Positions 48,203 through 57,381 are shown, numbered from the stretch's first letter. The stretch: DNA of 64,000 bases from Collinsella intestinalis DSM 13280 (GCF_000156175.1 NZ_GG692711.1:85119-149118), one strand, 5' to 3'. Numbers and translations are program-made. The notes: a model not told the origin generated them from the letters alone.

Positions 48203-48613
48203 CGACCCTCCCGCCGTGCGCCCCTTCGGCCCCTCCCGTGCGCGGTTCCAAGGAGCGCCGATGGGGGAGTATGCATCTTCCAACTGCTTATGGCTCGTAT
48301 TATTCAGTATGCGAATGCCGTGCATTTCACTCAGTCGACTTTTGGTAATTGGAATCCGAATACATGGGGAACATCGCGCAAGATGATGCTTAAAATCCCA
48401 GTTCGCTTAAGCATCGGATGGGTCGCTCATCGGCAAATCGGCAAACTAATTACCAAAAGTCGATGAATTGATTTCAAGGCGGGACGAACGCCGCAAAAGG
48501 CCCCTTCGTCAAAAGCGGAACGATGAAAACAAGGGCCACAGTAAACGGGCGCGCAGAGCCGAAGCCCCACGCGCCCCCATGCGCTCATTCCCGCAGGTAT
48601 GTCAGTCTACAAG
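48203..48613. other. 411-bp convergent intergenic region
   Basis: Contains the MITE-like element at 48334-48463. The left ~130 bp and right ~150 bp show no gene with a ribosome-binding site and no other repeat. Confidence 0.5.
48334..48463. mobile_element. 130-bp MITE-like element with 16-bp terminal inverted repeats
   Basis: TCGACTTTTGGTAATT (48334-48349) is exactly inverted at 48448-48463. The interior is lower in GC than its surroundings and carries an inner hairpin GATGCTTAA/TTAAGCATC (48385-48393, 48407-48415). There is no ORF inside. The outermost TCGA may be part of the target. The matching autonomous transposon is not in the window. Confidence 0.7.
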
Positions 48614-49174
48614 CTACATCATGGCATCGAGAATCTGCTGCTCCGCGCTATCGGTGGCGGACCAAGTGTTCTCATCGTCCTTCTCGTACGTGAACACGCA
48701 CTCGCTCTCCTCGGGCTCGGCGTTCTTCACAGCCTCCATGAGCATGGCGCCCGCCTCCTCGTACAGGGCCTCCTCGCTCTCCACGGTCTGAGGATCGATC
48801 GTGGTCAGATACTCCTGGAACTTGCCGGTGAACTCGGACATGATTGCGGTGAGGGACTTCATCTTGAGCACAACCGTGGCATCGGCGGTGCCGGCCTCCT
48901 CGTCGACCGCGACCTCCTTGATCTCGTGGGTAAACCCGTCGAGATAGGCCTTCGCGAACTCCTGGGTATCGATGCCGAGCGTCTCGAACCCGCCATCCGA
49001 ACTATCCGTCATGGCGGTGAGCAGTTCCTCGTTATCCGGAGAGACCTCGGAAAACGCCGTCTCGAGATCCTCGCGGATGAGCTCCTCGACCGAAGGACCG
49101 CCGCAACCTCCCAGGAACACGGTGCAGGCCACGGCGAGCACCATCAACGGGATCGTCCAAAACCTCTTCTTCAT
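48614..49174 (-). CDS. lipoprotein, DUF5105-like
   Basis: A 186-residue exported lipoprotein. The signal peptide is MKKRFWTIPL with a hydrophobic core and FLGGC (Cys24). The mature part is acidic and helical, starting PSVEELIREDLETAF, with LDGFTHEIKEVAVDEEAGTA then DATVVLKMKSL strands, and ending WSATDSAEQQILDAMM. This arrangement resembles small Gram-positive DUF4878/DUF5105 lipoproteins, a weak assignment. The ATG follows GGGAGGA. It sits between pyrE and the MITE-like element. Function unknown. Confidence 0.75.
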   Translation of the reverse strand: MKKRFWTIPLMVLAVACTVFLGGCGGPSVEELIREDLETAFSEVSPDNEELLTAMTDSSDGGFETLGIDTQEFAKAYLDGFTHEIKEVAVDEEAGTADATVVLKMKSLTAIMSEFTGKFQEYLTTIDPQTVESEEALYEEAGAMLMEAVKNAEPEESECVFTYEKDDENTWSATDSAEQQILDAMM

Positions 49175-49355
49175 GTCTTTTCCTCCCAACAGCGGAATGC
49201 AACCCCGTACGGCACGCACCACCGAGGCGAACGTTGGCCTGATGATACGCGAAGGATTCCATGCAGACGGCAGCGTCTCGGTGAACGGCCGGCGCAAAAA
49301 GCGGGCACCGGCAAACCGCCGACGCCCGCCTCACCAAATCGCTCGAATGCAAACA

Positions 49356-50039
49356 CTACTCGCGCGCACCGTACTGCTCATAATATGCATCGATGGCGGC
49401 CTTGAGCTCGTCATCGATCACCACACGACCGGCCACCTCGCGGTTGTACAGGTGCTCGGTCACCTCGGCCATGGACACGATGCTCGCCACGGGGAACCCG
49501 TACTTGGCCTCGATTTCCTTCTGCGCGGTGGTGACGCCGCCCTTGCCGACCTCCATGCGGTTGAGGGAGACGATCAGACCATTGACCTCGACGTTGGCGG
49601 CATTCATGAGCTTGGGGTACGTCTCATCGATGGACTTGCCGGACGTGGTCACGTCCTCGACCATCACCACGCGGTCGCCGTCCTTGAGCTCGTAGCCCAG
49701 CATGCCGCCCTTATCGGCGCCGTGATCCTTGACCTCCTTGCGGTCGGAGCAGTAACGGACCTCCTTGCCATACAGCTTGTGCATGGCGATGGCAGTGACC
49801 ACGGACAGCGGGATGCCCTTGTACGCCGGACCGAACACGACATCGAAATCCAGGCCGAAGTTATCGTGAATGGCGCGGGCGTAGTACTCGCCCAGGCGCA
49901 TGAGCTGCTCGCCCGTCACATAGGCGCCGGCGTTCATGAAGAACGGGGACTTGCGGCCGCTCTTGAGGGTGAAGTCGCCGAACTTGAGGACGTCGGACTC
50001 GACCATGAACTCGATGAACTCCTGCTTGTAAGCCTCCAT
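49356..50039 (-). CDS. pyrE: orotate phosphoribosyltransferase
   Basis: A 227-residue enzyme of pyrimidine synthesis making OMP from orotate and PRPP. The PRPP-binding motif is VVMVEDVTTSGKS; other landmarks are LKSGRKSPFFMNAG at the N-terminus and FGPAYKGIPLSV. The ATG at 50039 follows AAGGAGG; the longer frame adds a basic segment with no support. No other pyr gene is adjacent. It lies downstream of ilvE, behind that gene's terminator. Confidence 0.95.
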   Translation of the reverse strand: MEAYKQEFIEFMVESDVLKFGDFTLKSGRKSPFFMNAGAYVTGEQLMRLGEYYARAIHDNFGLDFDVVFGPAYKGIPLSVVTAIAMHKLYGKEVRYCSDRKEVKDHGADKGGMLGYELKDGDRVVMVEDVTTSGKSIDETYPKLMNAANVEVNGLIVSLNRMEVGKGGVTTAQKEIEAKYGFPVASIVSMAEVTEHLYNREVAGRVVIDDELKAAIDAYYEQYGARE

Positions 50040-50105
50040 GAGGCCTCCTTCCATGCGGGCGCGTCCACCGCGCTCACCCATTTGTTTGACCGACTCAAGG
50101 GTAGC

Positions 50106-50142
50106 AGAAAAGCGCCCCTTGCCGCGAACGAGCAAGGGGCGC
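50106..50142 (-). terminator. terminator of ilvE
   Basis: GCGCCCCTTGC (50112-50122) and GCAAGGGGCGC (50132-50142) pair; the minus strand continues TTTTCT. Confidence 0.85.
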
Positions 50143-50228
50143 AAAACGACGAAGCGTTTCCGCCGCGGCAGCGATTTTGCGCGCCGCCATCGATATGCAT
50201 GGGCGAAACCGAATCGCCCCACGTTCTT

Positions 50229-51269
50229 CTAGCAGATCTTGCAGACCCAGCCGTGCGTATCCTCGATCTGACCGCCCTGAATACCGGTCAAGGTCTCGCG
50301 CAGACGCTTCATGACGGGGCCGGAGGACTCGTGACCGCCCGGGAAGACGACGACCGTATCGTCATCGTGGATCTCGCCCACCGGCGAGATGACGGCCGCA
50401 GTACCGCACAGGCCGCACTCGACGAAGGTGCCGGAAGCAACCTCATCCCAGGTAACCGGACGCTCGTCGACGGCGATCCCCAGGTCCTGAGCCACCTGCA
50501 CGAGCGAACGGCGCGTGATGGAGGGCAGGATCGAGTCCGTATGGGACTTGGGCACCACGAGCGTACCGTCCTTGGCGACGAACAGCACGTTGGCACCGCC
50601 GGTCTCCTCGACATAGGTGCGGGACTCGGAGTCGAGATACAGGTTCTCGGCATAACCCGCGGCATGCGCCTCCATGCCCGCCTTGAGGCTCATGGCGTAG
50701 TTGAGGCCGGCCTTGATGTTGCCGGTACCATGCGGGGCAGCGCGATCGTACTTGGAAACGCACAGCTTGACGGTGGTGTCGCCACCCTTGAAGTACGGGC
50801 CCACGGGCGTCACGAGGATACGGAACTGGTACTCGTCGGCAGGCTTCACGCCGATGACGTCGCCCGTGGCGATCATGAGCGGGCGGACGTAGAGCGTCGC
50901 GCCGGAACCGAACGGGGGCACCCACGCGGCGTTGGCCTCAACGACCTGCTTGACCGCCTCGACGAAGCGGTCCTGCGGGAAGGCGGGCATGACCAGGCGC
51001 TCGGCGGAATCGGCCATGCGCTGGGCGTTCATGTCGGGACGGAAGCACACGATGGACCCATCGGCGGTGGTATAGGCCTTGAGCCCCTCGAAGACCTCCT
51101 GGCAATAATGGAAGATGCCCGCGCACTCTGACAGCGTGATGCTGTGATCGGTGGTCAGGGCGCCCTCATCCCATGCGCCATCCTTGTAGTTGGACACATA
51201 GCTATAGTCGGTCTTGCGATAGCTGAAATCGAGGTTTCCCCAGTCCAGGTCCTTCTTCTCAACGGTCAT
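50229..51269 (-). CDS. ilvE: branched-chain-amino-acid aminotransferase
   Basis: A 346-residue PLP class IV transaminase interconverting Leu/Ile/Val and their 2-oxo acids with glutamate. The PLP lysine is in GNIKAGLNYAMSL; YVEETGGANVLFV and FVECGLCGTAAVISPVG are family hallmarks, the latter matching the CxxC redox pair of eukaryote-like BCATs. The N-terminus (LDWGNLDFSYRKTDYSYVSN) also fits the eukaryote-like subgroup. The ATG at 51269 follows GAGGAG. It is monocistronic with its own terminator. Confidence 0.95.
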   Translation of the reverse strand: MTVEKKDLDWGNLDFSYRKTDYSYVSNYKDGAWDEGALTTDHSITLSECAGIFHYCQEVFEGLKAYTTADGSIVCFRPDMNAQRMADSAERLVMPAFPQDRFVEAVKQVVEANAAWVPPFGSGATLYVRPLMIATGDVIGVKPADEYQFRILVTPVGPYFKGGDTTVKLCVSKYDRAAPHGTGNIKAGLNYAMSLKAGMEAHAAGYAENLYLDSESRTYVEETGGANVLFVAKDGTLVVPKSHTDSILPSITRRSLVQVAQDLGIAVDERPVTWDEVASGTFVECGLCGTAAVISPVGEIHDDDTVVVFPGGHESSGPVMKRLRETLTGIQGGQIEDTHGWVCKIC

Positions 51270-51360
51270 GGTGAACTCCTCACTCGATGCGGGCACCCTC
51301 GCCGAAGGCGCCCTCTCAACATAAAGGCCCGTCCGACGGAAGGCCCTTGCATACTACAAG

Positions 51361-51385
51361 AATGCCGGGCACATGGCCCGGCATT
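51361..51385 (-). terminator. hairpin downstream of dedA-family gene
   Basis: AATGCCGGGC and GCCCGGCATT form a 10-bp stem with a 5-base loop; on the minus strand it is followed by CTTGTAG, a poor T-run. It may end the DedA-family transcript or lie in the ilvE leader. Confidence 0.5.
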
Positions 51386-51485
51386 GGCATGTTCGCTTGA
51401 TTGTACTCCGCCGCGATGGAGTGGCGGCAGAATTAATCGGCAGGAAATGGTTCGCGCGCCGATGCGCCCCGGCGCGCCAGAGGCG

Positions 51486-52136
51486 CTACTTGCCCTCGGC
51501 CTCGCGGCGCTTCTGCTCGGCGCGCGCCGGCAGGATGCGGAACTTGACCCACCATGCCACAACGCCCACGGCGACGACGATGATGACGCCCTTCACCACG
51601 TCGGACACCCACTCGGCCTGAGCGGTGATCTGCTCCCAGGCACCGCCGGCGAAGAAGCCAAGCGTGCACAGGATGGCGTTCCACACGAGCGAACCCACCA
51701 GCGTGTAGAGGGCGAAGCGCACCATGTTCATCTTGGCGGTGCCGGCGGGGATGGAGATGAGACTGCGCACCACGGGGATGCAGCGGCAGATGAGCACCGT
51801 GATCTGGCCCTTGCGGTCGAACCAGCCGATAGCCTTGGCCACATCGTCGGAATGGAAGCCCAGCATACGCATAGGCTTGGTGTCGAAGAACCCCTCAAGA
51901 CGCTCCTGGGAGAGCAGACGGCCGATGCCGTAGAGGAAATACGCGCCAACAACCGAGCCGACCGTCGCGGCGATGATGACACCGGGGAGCGTCATCTCGG
52001 TCTGCGTGGCGAGAAAGCCCGACAGCGGCAGGATGAGCTCGCTGGGGATAGGCGGGAACACGTTCTCGAAAAGGATGAGCGCGGCGACCGCAAGGTAGCC
52101 GAACTGGCTGATGAAGCCGAAAAATGCCTCCTGCAT
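51486..52136 (-). CDS. DedA-family membrane protein
   Basis: A 216-residue inner-membrane protein of the DedA/SNARE-associated (VTT) family, a group involved in lipid-carrier flipping and envelope homeostasis. The re-entrant motif is FENVFPPIPSELILPLSGFL; the second conserved stretch is ICRCIPVVRSLISIPAGTAKM. About four to five helices are visible, ending in a basic tail (ARAEQKRREAEGK). The start follows AAAGG. It lies upstream of ilvE on the same strand. Confidence 0.93.
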   Translation of the reverse strand: MQEAFFGFISQFGYLAVAALILFENVFPPIPSELILPLSGFLATQTEMTLPGVIIAATVGSVVGAYFLYGIGRLLSQERLEGFFDTKPMRMLGFHSDDVAKAIGWFDRKGQITVLICRCIPVVRSLISIPAGTAKMNMVRFALYTLVGSLVWNAILCTLGFFAGGAWEQITAQAEWVSDVVKGVIIVVAVGVVAWWVKFRILPARAEQKRREAEGK

Positions 52137-52414
52137 GGGATGCCTTTCTGATCATGCTGCAAACGCAAGTGCCACCATGATACCGAGCAGGCGTAAAAAC
52201 GAGGTAATGTCCGCAGTCTTTCCAAAACCTCTCGGCGCGGGCGAGCGCGGGGCACACGGGGCGCGCGGGGGCGTGTCGGGGCACACGGGGCGGGCGCGCC
52301 CGCCGATGTTAATCCTACCGATTCTCTCGACATTAGCGAAACGGGCGCGTACACTTGCAGCTCACACACTATGGGAGTCGCGCCACAACCGCGCGCACGC
52401 ACCAAAGGAGGGAC

Positions 52415-53119
52415 ATGGGAGCCATCGCCACCGTCCGCGAGGACATTGCCGCCGTCAAGGCAAACGACCCAGCGGCCCAAAGTTCACTCGTGATCTTCCT
52501 GTCCTATCCGGGACTGCACGCCAAATGGATGCATACGCCGGAGCACTGGCTGTGGAACCATGGCATGCACGGGCTCGCACGCGTTCTCTCGCAAATCACC
52601 CGTTTTTTCACCGGCGTCGAAATCCACCCCGCCGCGCGCATCGGACGGCGCCTGTTCATCGACCACGCCATGGGGGTCGTGATCGGCGAGACCACCGTGG
52701 TGGGCGATGACTGCGTGCTCTACCAGGGTGTCACACTCGGCGGCACGGGCAACGAATGCGGCAAGCGCCATCCCACCCTGGGCAACAACGTCACCGTTGG
52801 AACGGGCGCCAAGGTGCTCGGCAACATCCATATCGGGGACAACGTGCGCATCGGCGGAAACTCGGTCGTCGTGAAGGACGTACCGAGTGACAGCACCGTG
52901 GTGGGCATCCCGGGGCGCGTGGTGCGCCGTAACGGGTGCCGCGTCCTCGCCGAGTCCTTTGACGCGACCCACCACCGTGAGACCATGCCCGATCCCGTCG
53001 AGGAGGCCTCGATCATGAACCGCGAGGGCATCGCCGACAATGCCCGCCGTATCGCCGAGCTCGAGGCGCAGGTGACCGAGCTTGGGACATTGGTGAAGAA
53101 GCTCGCGGGCGCCGAGTAA
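52415..53119 (+). CDS. cysE: serine O-acetyltransferase
   Basis: A 234-residue acetyltransferase starting cysteine synthesis from serine and acetyl-CoA. The left-handed beta-helix region contains [50 protein letters not shown] and [19 protein letters not shown]. The N-terminal helical domain is short, as in Gram-positive CysE. The C-terminus carries a coiled-coil-like tail ([20 protein letters not shown]). The start follows AAAGGAGGGAC. No cysK is adjacent. A strong terminator follows. Confidence 0.95.
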   Translation: MGAIATVREDIAAVKANDPAAQSSLVIFLSYPGLHAKWMHTPEHWLWNHGMHGLARVLSQITRFFTGVEIHPAARIGRRLFIDHAMGVVIGETTVVGDDCVLYQGVTLGGTGNECGKRHPTLGNNVTVGTGAKVLGNIHIGDNVRIGGNSVVVKDVPSDSTVVGIPGRVVRRNGCRVLAESFDATHHRETMPDPVEEASIMNREGIADNARRIAELEAQVTELGTLVKKLAGAE

Positions 53120-53138
53120 TCACACCCCTGCTCAACAA

Positions 53139-53174
53139 GAAACCCCATCGGGCCGTTTCGCCCGATGGGGTTTC
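53139..53174. terminator. terminator between convergent cysE and hypA
   Basis: GAAACCCCATCGGG (53139-53152) is inverted at 53161-53174 (CCCGATGGGGTTTC); moderate A/T flanks allow use on both strands. Confidence 0.8.
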
Positions 53175-53191
53175 CTGCACGTCCATCGCTC

Positions 53192-53563
53192 CTACCGCGC
53201 GACCTCGGACCTCTCCTCATCCGGCGTGGCGATCTCCTTGATAGTCGTCTCGTCTCCTTGGATCAGGTACGTTCTCTCGCTCCCGCAGTGCGGGCAGATG
53301 CGACCGTGCTCGACCGTGCCATAGGTGCTGTCGCACGCTTCGCAGTATGTGACTGCGGGAACTTCCTCGACCACCAGCTCGGCCCCGCGCATGAGGTCGT
53401 TCTTGGCGCACGCCCAATCCCAACAATCGGTCAGATAGCTCGGGATGACACCCGAGACCTCCCCGAGCTCGAGCGTCACCGAGGAGACACGGCGCAAGTT
53501 GTTCTCCCGTGCCACGCCCTCGACGCTGCGGATGATGTGGAAAACGATGCCCAGTTCGTGCAT
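53192..53563 (-). CDS. hypA: hydrogenase nickel incorporation protein HypA
   Basis: A 123-residue nickel metallochaperone delivering Ni to [NiFe] hydrogenase (or urease). The nickel-binding N-terminus MHE is intact, and a zinc site is formed by Cys74/Cys77 (CEAC) and Cys90/Cys93 (CPHC). The start follows GGGGGAG. The C-terminal extension (ATPDEERSEVAR) is slightly longer than usual. It is separated from the FAD/Fe-S gene by a palindromic repeat and lies in line with hypB further upstream. No hydrogenase structural gene is in the window. Confidence 0.95.
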   Translation of the reverse strand: MHELGIVFHIIRSVEGVARENNLRRVSSVTLELGEVSGVIPSYLTDCWDWACAKNDLMRGAELVVEEVPAVTYCEACDSTYGTVEHGRICPHCGSERTYLIQGDETTIKEIATPDEERSEVAR

Positions 53564-53582
53564 GCGAAAACTCCCCCATTGA

Positions 53583-53617
53583 GATCTCGATCGAGGGACG
53601 GTCCCCCGATCGAGGTC
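53583..53617. repeat. GGGAC-core palindrome, single unit
   Basis: GATCTCGATCGAGGGAC, then GGTCCCCCGATCGAGGTC. Arms use GATCGAG instead of AATTGAG; one T:G mismatch. Located between hypA and the FAD/Fe-S oxidoreductase gene. Confidence 0.85.
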
Positions 53618-53650
53618 TTGCGGCCGCCTTATCCGAAACGCCGCTATCGG

Positions 53651-56437
53651 CTATTTCTTCCCAAAGCGAATCTTGATCTCGCGCTTGAGCGCGTACTTCG
53701 CGAGGCTCGGGACCTTCTTCTCGTACTTCACCATGTTGGAGCACTCGGGATGCTCGCGATGCAGGTGAATCGCATCGAACGCGCACTTAGTGGTGCACAG
53801 ACCGCAGCCGATGCACTTGTTCTCATCCACGACGCTCGCGCCGCAGCCCAGGCAGCGGGCGGTCTCGGCGCGCACCTGCTCCTCGGTGAACGTCTTCACG
53901 TACTCGCGGAACGGCTCTGCCTTCTCACGCTCGTAGTCGTGCACCGCGTCGCCGCGGCTCGCCGTATCGTAGCTGCCAAAGTCGACGTCGTCCTTGTTCA
54001 ACTCGCGGTAAGAGCGCGGGTTGCGCCCGATGGTGAGCGTCGCATCCTGCACGAAGCGATGAATGGACACCGCGGCCTCGTGGCCGGCGGCGATGGCGTC
54101 GATGGCGAACTTGGGGCCGGTGTAGACGTCGCCGCCCACGAAGATGTCGGGCTGTGCGGTCTGATACGTCTTGGGATCGGCGACGGCGCCCTGGCCGCGA
54201 CCGAGCTCGACCGCCTCCCCCTCGAGCAGGTCGCCCCAGACGATCGACTGACCGATGGAGAACACGACGCGATCGGCAGCGACGGTTCGCAGTTCGTTCT
54301 CGTCATACTGCGGGTCGAAGCGCCCCTCGTCGTTGAACACGCGCAGGCAGCGCTTGAAAACGACCTCGCTCACGCGACCATTCTCGCCCGTGCGAACCTC
54401 GACCGGGCCCCAGCCACAGGAGATGTGCACGCCGTCCTCATTGGCCTCGACAACTTCCTCGGTGCTGGCCGGCATGTCCTCGGAGCTCTCCAGGCAGAAC
54501 ATCTCCACGTGCTCGGAACCCAGGCGCGCTGCGGTGCGGGCCACATCGATGGCCACGTTGCCGCCGCCCACCACGATGGTGCGACCGCACATCGGCTCGG
54601 CCTTGCCACCGTCGTCTTGCTGCTCGGCCACGCCACGCAGGAAATCAACGGCGACGGACACGCCCTCGGCGCCCTCGCCCGGGATGCCGGGCAGGCGGCC
54701 GCCCTGGCAGCCAATCGCCACATAAAACGCCTTGAACCCCTGCTCGCGCAGCTCATCGAGGGTGACGTCGCGACCCACCTCGACGCCCAGACGGATGTCG
54801 ACGCCCATCTCGCGAATGATATCGACCTCGGCTTCGATCACGTCCTTCTCGAGCTTATAGCTGGGGATGCCGTAGGTGAGCATGCCGCCGGGGCGCGCGT
54901 TCTTCTCGAAGATGACCGGCTTGTAGCCCTTCTCTGCCAGGTAGAACGCACAGGAAAGGCCCGCGGGACCGGCGCCGATCACCGCGATCTTGTCGTCGAA
55001 GCCCCCAGTGCGCGTGGGCGTCACCACCTCGGGGACGTAGCGATGCTCAGCCGCAAGGTCCTGCTCGGCGATGAACTTCTTCACCTCGTCGATGGCAACC
55101 GCCGAATCGATGCGCCCGCGCGTGCAGGCGTCCTCACAACGGCGGTTGCAGATGCGGCCGCAAATCGCCGGCAGCGGGTTCTCGCGCTTGATGAGGGCGA
55201 GCGCGTCGCGATAACGCCCCTGCGCCGCGAGCTTGAGGTACCCCTGCACCGCGATGTGAGCCGGGCACGCAGTCTTGCACGGGGCCGTTCCCGTGTCATA
55301 GGTCTCGATGCGGTTCTTGTTCCGATAATCGGGGCTCCACTTCTCCGGACCCCACTTCACGGTGTCGGGCAGCTCCTGCTTGGGATACTCCGGCACCTCC
55401 CCCGTGCTCGCGGCGCACAGCTTCTGGCCGAGCTTTACCGCGCCCGCGGGGCACACCTCGACGCATCGGCCGCAGGCCACGCACTTGTCGGTCTCGGTGC
55501 GCGCCACATATGCGGAGCGGGACAGGTTCGGCGTGTTGAACAGCTGCGAGGTGCGCAGCGCATAGCACACGTTCACGTTGCAGTTGCAGATGGCGAAGAT
55601 CTTGTCCTCGCCGTCGATGTTGGTGATCTGATGCACAAAGCCGTTGGCCTCGGCCTGGCGAAGCGTCTCGTAGACCTCCTCGCGCGTGATGTAGTGGCCG
55701 CGATCGGTCTCCACCACGTAGTCGGCCATGTCGCCCACCGCGATGCACCAGTCGTTCGGGTCGTCACCGCAGCCCTCGCCCAACTTCGCGCGGCTCATGC
55801 GGCAGCTGCACGGGCTCGCTGCGTACTTGCCCTCATACTTGTCGAGCCAATGCTCGATGTGCTCGATAGAGACGGAGCGGTCCTCCATCTGGATCGCCTG
55901 CTCGACCGGGATGACGTGCATGCCGATTCCCGCGCCTCCGGGCGGCACCATCGGCGTGGCCCTGGCAAGGGCCCCCTTGGAGGCCTGCTCAAAAAACTTC
56001 GCCACAGCAGGATGCTCGTCGATCTGGGACTGGCGCATGTTGAGGAACTCGGCCGAACCGGGCACGAGCATGGGCAGCACCCATTGCTTCGTGCGGGTGG
56101 GGTTTTCCCAGTTGTACTCGAGCAGACCGATGTAGCTCATCTCATCGAGCAGCTTCTCGAGCGGCTCGGCCTCCAGCCCGGTGGCCTTGACCGCATCGGC
56201 AAGCGTGTAGGGTCGGCGCATCTTCATCTTAAGCAGAACGTCGGCCATCTCGTCGGTCGTCACCTCGGCGAACGCCCAGTACTCAAAAGGCTTGAGCTCC
56301 TTGCGCCCCAACAGGCGGTTGGTGCAGTGCTCGCACAGCGCCACGATTTTGGGACGCGGGTTCTCGGGGATCGGCGGGACGAACTCGGAGCCGATATCCG
56401 GCTCGGTGAACGAGATGCCAGGGCCGTTGACGATCAT
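53651..56437 (-). CDS. FAD-dependent Fe-S oxidoreductase (GltD-like) with N-terminal winged-helix/ferredoxin region
   Basis: A 928-residue cytosolic electron-transfer protein. In order: an N-terminal region with LCEHC near residue 35 and a winged-helix-like segment (~60-110); a Cys-rich domain ~208-292 (SPCSCRMSRAKLGEGCG, ICNCNVNVCYAL); a [4Fe-4S] motif at Cys319-329 (CVACGRCVEVCP); then a GltD-type module with Fe-S Cys (CKTACPAHI, ICGRICNRRCEDAC), FAD site VIGAGPAGLSCAFYLAEKG (~488), NAD(P) site VVGGGNVAIDVARTAA (~635) and a C-terminal ferredoxin domain CIGCGLCTTKCAFDAI. Likely moves electrons between NAD(P)H and ferredoxin or a hydrogenase. It sits between hypB and hypA, so a hydrogen-metabolism role is plausible. 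Exact partner unknown. Confidence 0.88.
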   Translation of the reverse strand: MIVNGPGISFTEPDIGSEFVPPIPENPRPKIVALCEHCTNRLLGRKELKPFEYWAFAEVTTDEMADVLLKMKMRRPYTLADAVKATGLEAEPLEKLLDEMSYIGLLEYNWENPTRTKQWVLPMLVPGSAEFLNMRQSQIDEHPAVAKFFEQASKGALARATPMVPPGGAGIGMHVIPVEQAIQMEDRSVSIEHIEHWLDKYEGKYAASPCSCRMSRAKLGEGCGDDPNDWCIAVGDMADYVVETDRGHYITREEVYETLRQAEANGFVHQITNIDGEDKIFAICNCNVNVCYALRTSQLFNTPNLSRSAYVARTETDKCVACGRCVEVCPAGAVKLGQKLCAASTGEVPEYPKQELPDTVKWGPEKWSPDYRNKNRIETYDTGTAPCKTACPAHIAVQGYLKLAAQGRYRDALALIKRENPLPAICGRICNRRCEDACTRGRIDSAVAIDEVKKFIAEQDLAAEHRYVPEVVTPTRTGGFDDKIAVIGAGPAGLSCAFYLAEKGYKPVIFEKNARPGGMLTYGIPSYKLEKDVIEAEVDIIREMGVDIRLGVEVGRDVTLDELREQGFKAFYVAIGCQGGRLPGIPGEGAEGVSVAVDFLRGVAEQQDDGGKAEPMCGRTIVVGGGNVAIDVARTAARLGSEHVEMFCLESSEDMPASTEEVVEANEDGVHISCGWGPVEVRTGENGRVSEVVFKRCLRVFNDEGRFDPQYDENELRTVAADRVVFSIGQSIVWGDLLEGEAVELGRGQGAVADPKTYQTAQPDIFVGGDVYTGPKFAIDAIAAGHEAAVSIHRFVQDATLTIGRNPRSYRELNKDDVDFGSYDTASRGDAVHDYEREKAEPFREYVKTFTEEQVRAETARCLGCGASVVDENKCIGCGLCTTKCAFDAIHLHREHPECSNMVKYEKKVPSLAKYALKREIKIRFGKK

Positions 56438-56467
56438 GTGGATTCCTTTCCTGGGGTTCGAAGGTGT

Positions 56468-56496
56468 CTCAATTTAGGGACTGTCCCTAAATTGAG
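56468..56496. repeat. GGGAC-core palindrome, single unit
   Basis: CTCAATTTAGGGAC, central T, GTCCCTAAATTGAG: perfect palindrome. It fills the gap between the hypB stop and the start of the FAD/Fe-S gene. Confidence 0.88.
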
Positions 56497-56501
56497 GTTT
56501 G

Positions 56502-57191
56502 CTAGGCCTGCTTCCAGGCGGCGACGCGCGCGCGCAGCCAGTCCGCCCAGACATCGATGCCCTCGCCCGTCTTGGCGCTCATGGGGATGATGGTCGCGTT
56601 AGGATTTCGCATGAGGATGTTCTCGCGCACGCGCTCCATGCTGAACGTGTCGAACACGGGCAGAGCGTCGATCTTATTCACAAGCACCACGTCGCAGACG
56701 CTAAACATGAGCGGATACTTGAGCGGCTTGTCATCGCCCTCGGGCACGGACAGAATCATCGCGTTGGCCGATGCGCCGGTATCGAACTCGGCGGGGCATA
56801 CGAGATTGCCCACGTTCTCGAGAATGGCCAGATCCGTACGGCCCGCCCCGTCCTCATCGCAGAACAGTTCATTGAGACCCTGCTCGGTCATATAGGCATC
56901 TAGGTGGCACATGCCACCGGTGTGCAACTGGATGGCGCGTGCACCCGTACCCAAGATGGTGCGCGTATCGACGTCGGAATCGATGTCGGCCTCCATCACC
57001 GCAATGGACATTTCGTCCTTGAGCGCTGCGATCGTGCGCGAAAGCGTGGTCGTCTTGCCGGAACCCGGACTCGACATCAGATTCAGCAGGAAGGTCCCCC
57101 TCTCGCGCAACTCCTCTCGCAGCTCATCGGCCTTGCGGTCATTGTCGGCGAACACGCTCTCTTTGACCTCGATCACGCGGACATCGCTCAT
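56502..57191 (-). CDS. hypB: hydrogenase nickel incorporation GTPase HypB
   Basis: A 229-residue SIMIBI-class GTPase that drives nickel transfer with HypA. P-loop LMSSPGSGKTTTL, switch region VMEADIDSDVDT, IQLHTGGMCHLDAYM containing the G-interface Cys/His nickel site, ENVGNLVCPAEFD and VLVNKIDALP (NKxD guanine site). No His-rich N-terminal nickel store. The ATG at 57191 follows GGAGG. First gene on the minus strand of the hyp group, behind two TTGAC-N5-GTCAA operators shared with the divergent TetR gene. Confidence 0.95.
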   Translation of the reverse strand: MSDVRVIEVKESVFADNDRKADELREELRERGTFLLNLMSSPGSGKTTTLSRTIAALKDEMSIAVMEADIDSDVDTRTILGTGARAIQLHTGGMCHLDAYMTEQGLNELFCDEDGAGRTDLAILENVGNLVCPAEFDTGASANAMILSVPEGDDKPLKYPLMFSVCDVVLVNKIDALPVFDTFSMERVRENILMRNPNATIIPMSAKTGEGIDVWADWLRARVAAWKQA

Positions 57192-57290
57192 GGGTCCTCC
57201 CCCTATTCCGGAAGCTCCGCTCAACAACCCCTCTGGTCGCCAGCGCACATGCACTCCCCGCAATCGCCTCGCACCGCTCGGCGAAACTTG

Positions 57291-57328
57291 TTGACACTTC
57301 GTCAAATTACATATTGACGTTTTGTCAA
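57291..57328. promoter_or_regulatory. two TTGAC-N5-GTCAA operators between hypB and tetR
   Basis: TTGACACTTCGTCAA (57291-57305) and TTGACGTTTTGTCAA (57314-57328) are palindromes 23 bp apart centre to centre, in the divergent gap. A third copy stands before the membrane protein gene. Their spacing suggests cooperative binding of the adjacent TetR repressor. Confidence 0.75.
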
Positions 57329-57381
57329 CAGAGGTCAAGACTGTAATCGGTAAATGAGCGACTTTGACGGAGAGGGGCCCC

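Noticed and set aside
51270-51485. T-box or attenuator leader before ilvE
   Set aside because: No T-box sequence or leader peptide rich in branched-chain codons; only one clear hairpin, better placed as the end of the dedA-family transcript.
53165-56590. 1141-residue plus-strand ORF opposite the FAD/Fe-S gene
   Set aside because: Low-complexity Ala/His/Arg/Leu composition and no ribosome-binding site; the minus-strand protein has many conserved motifs.
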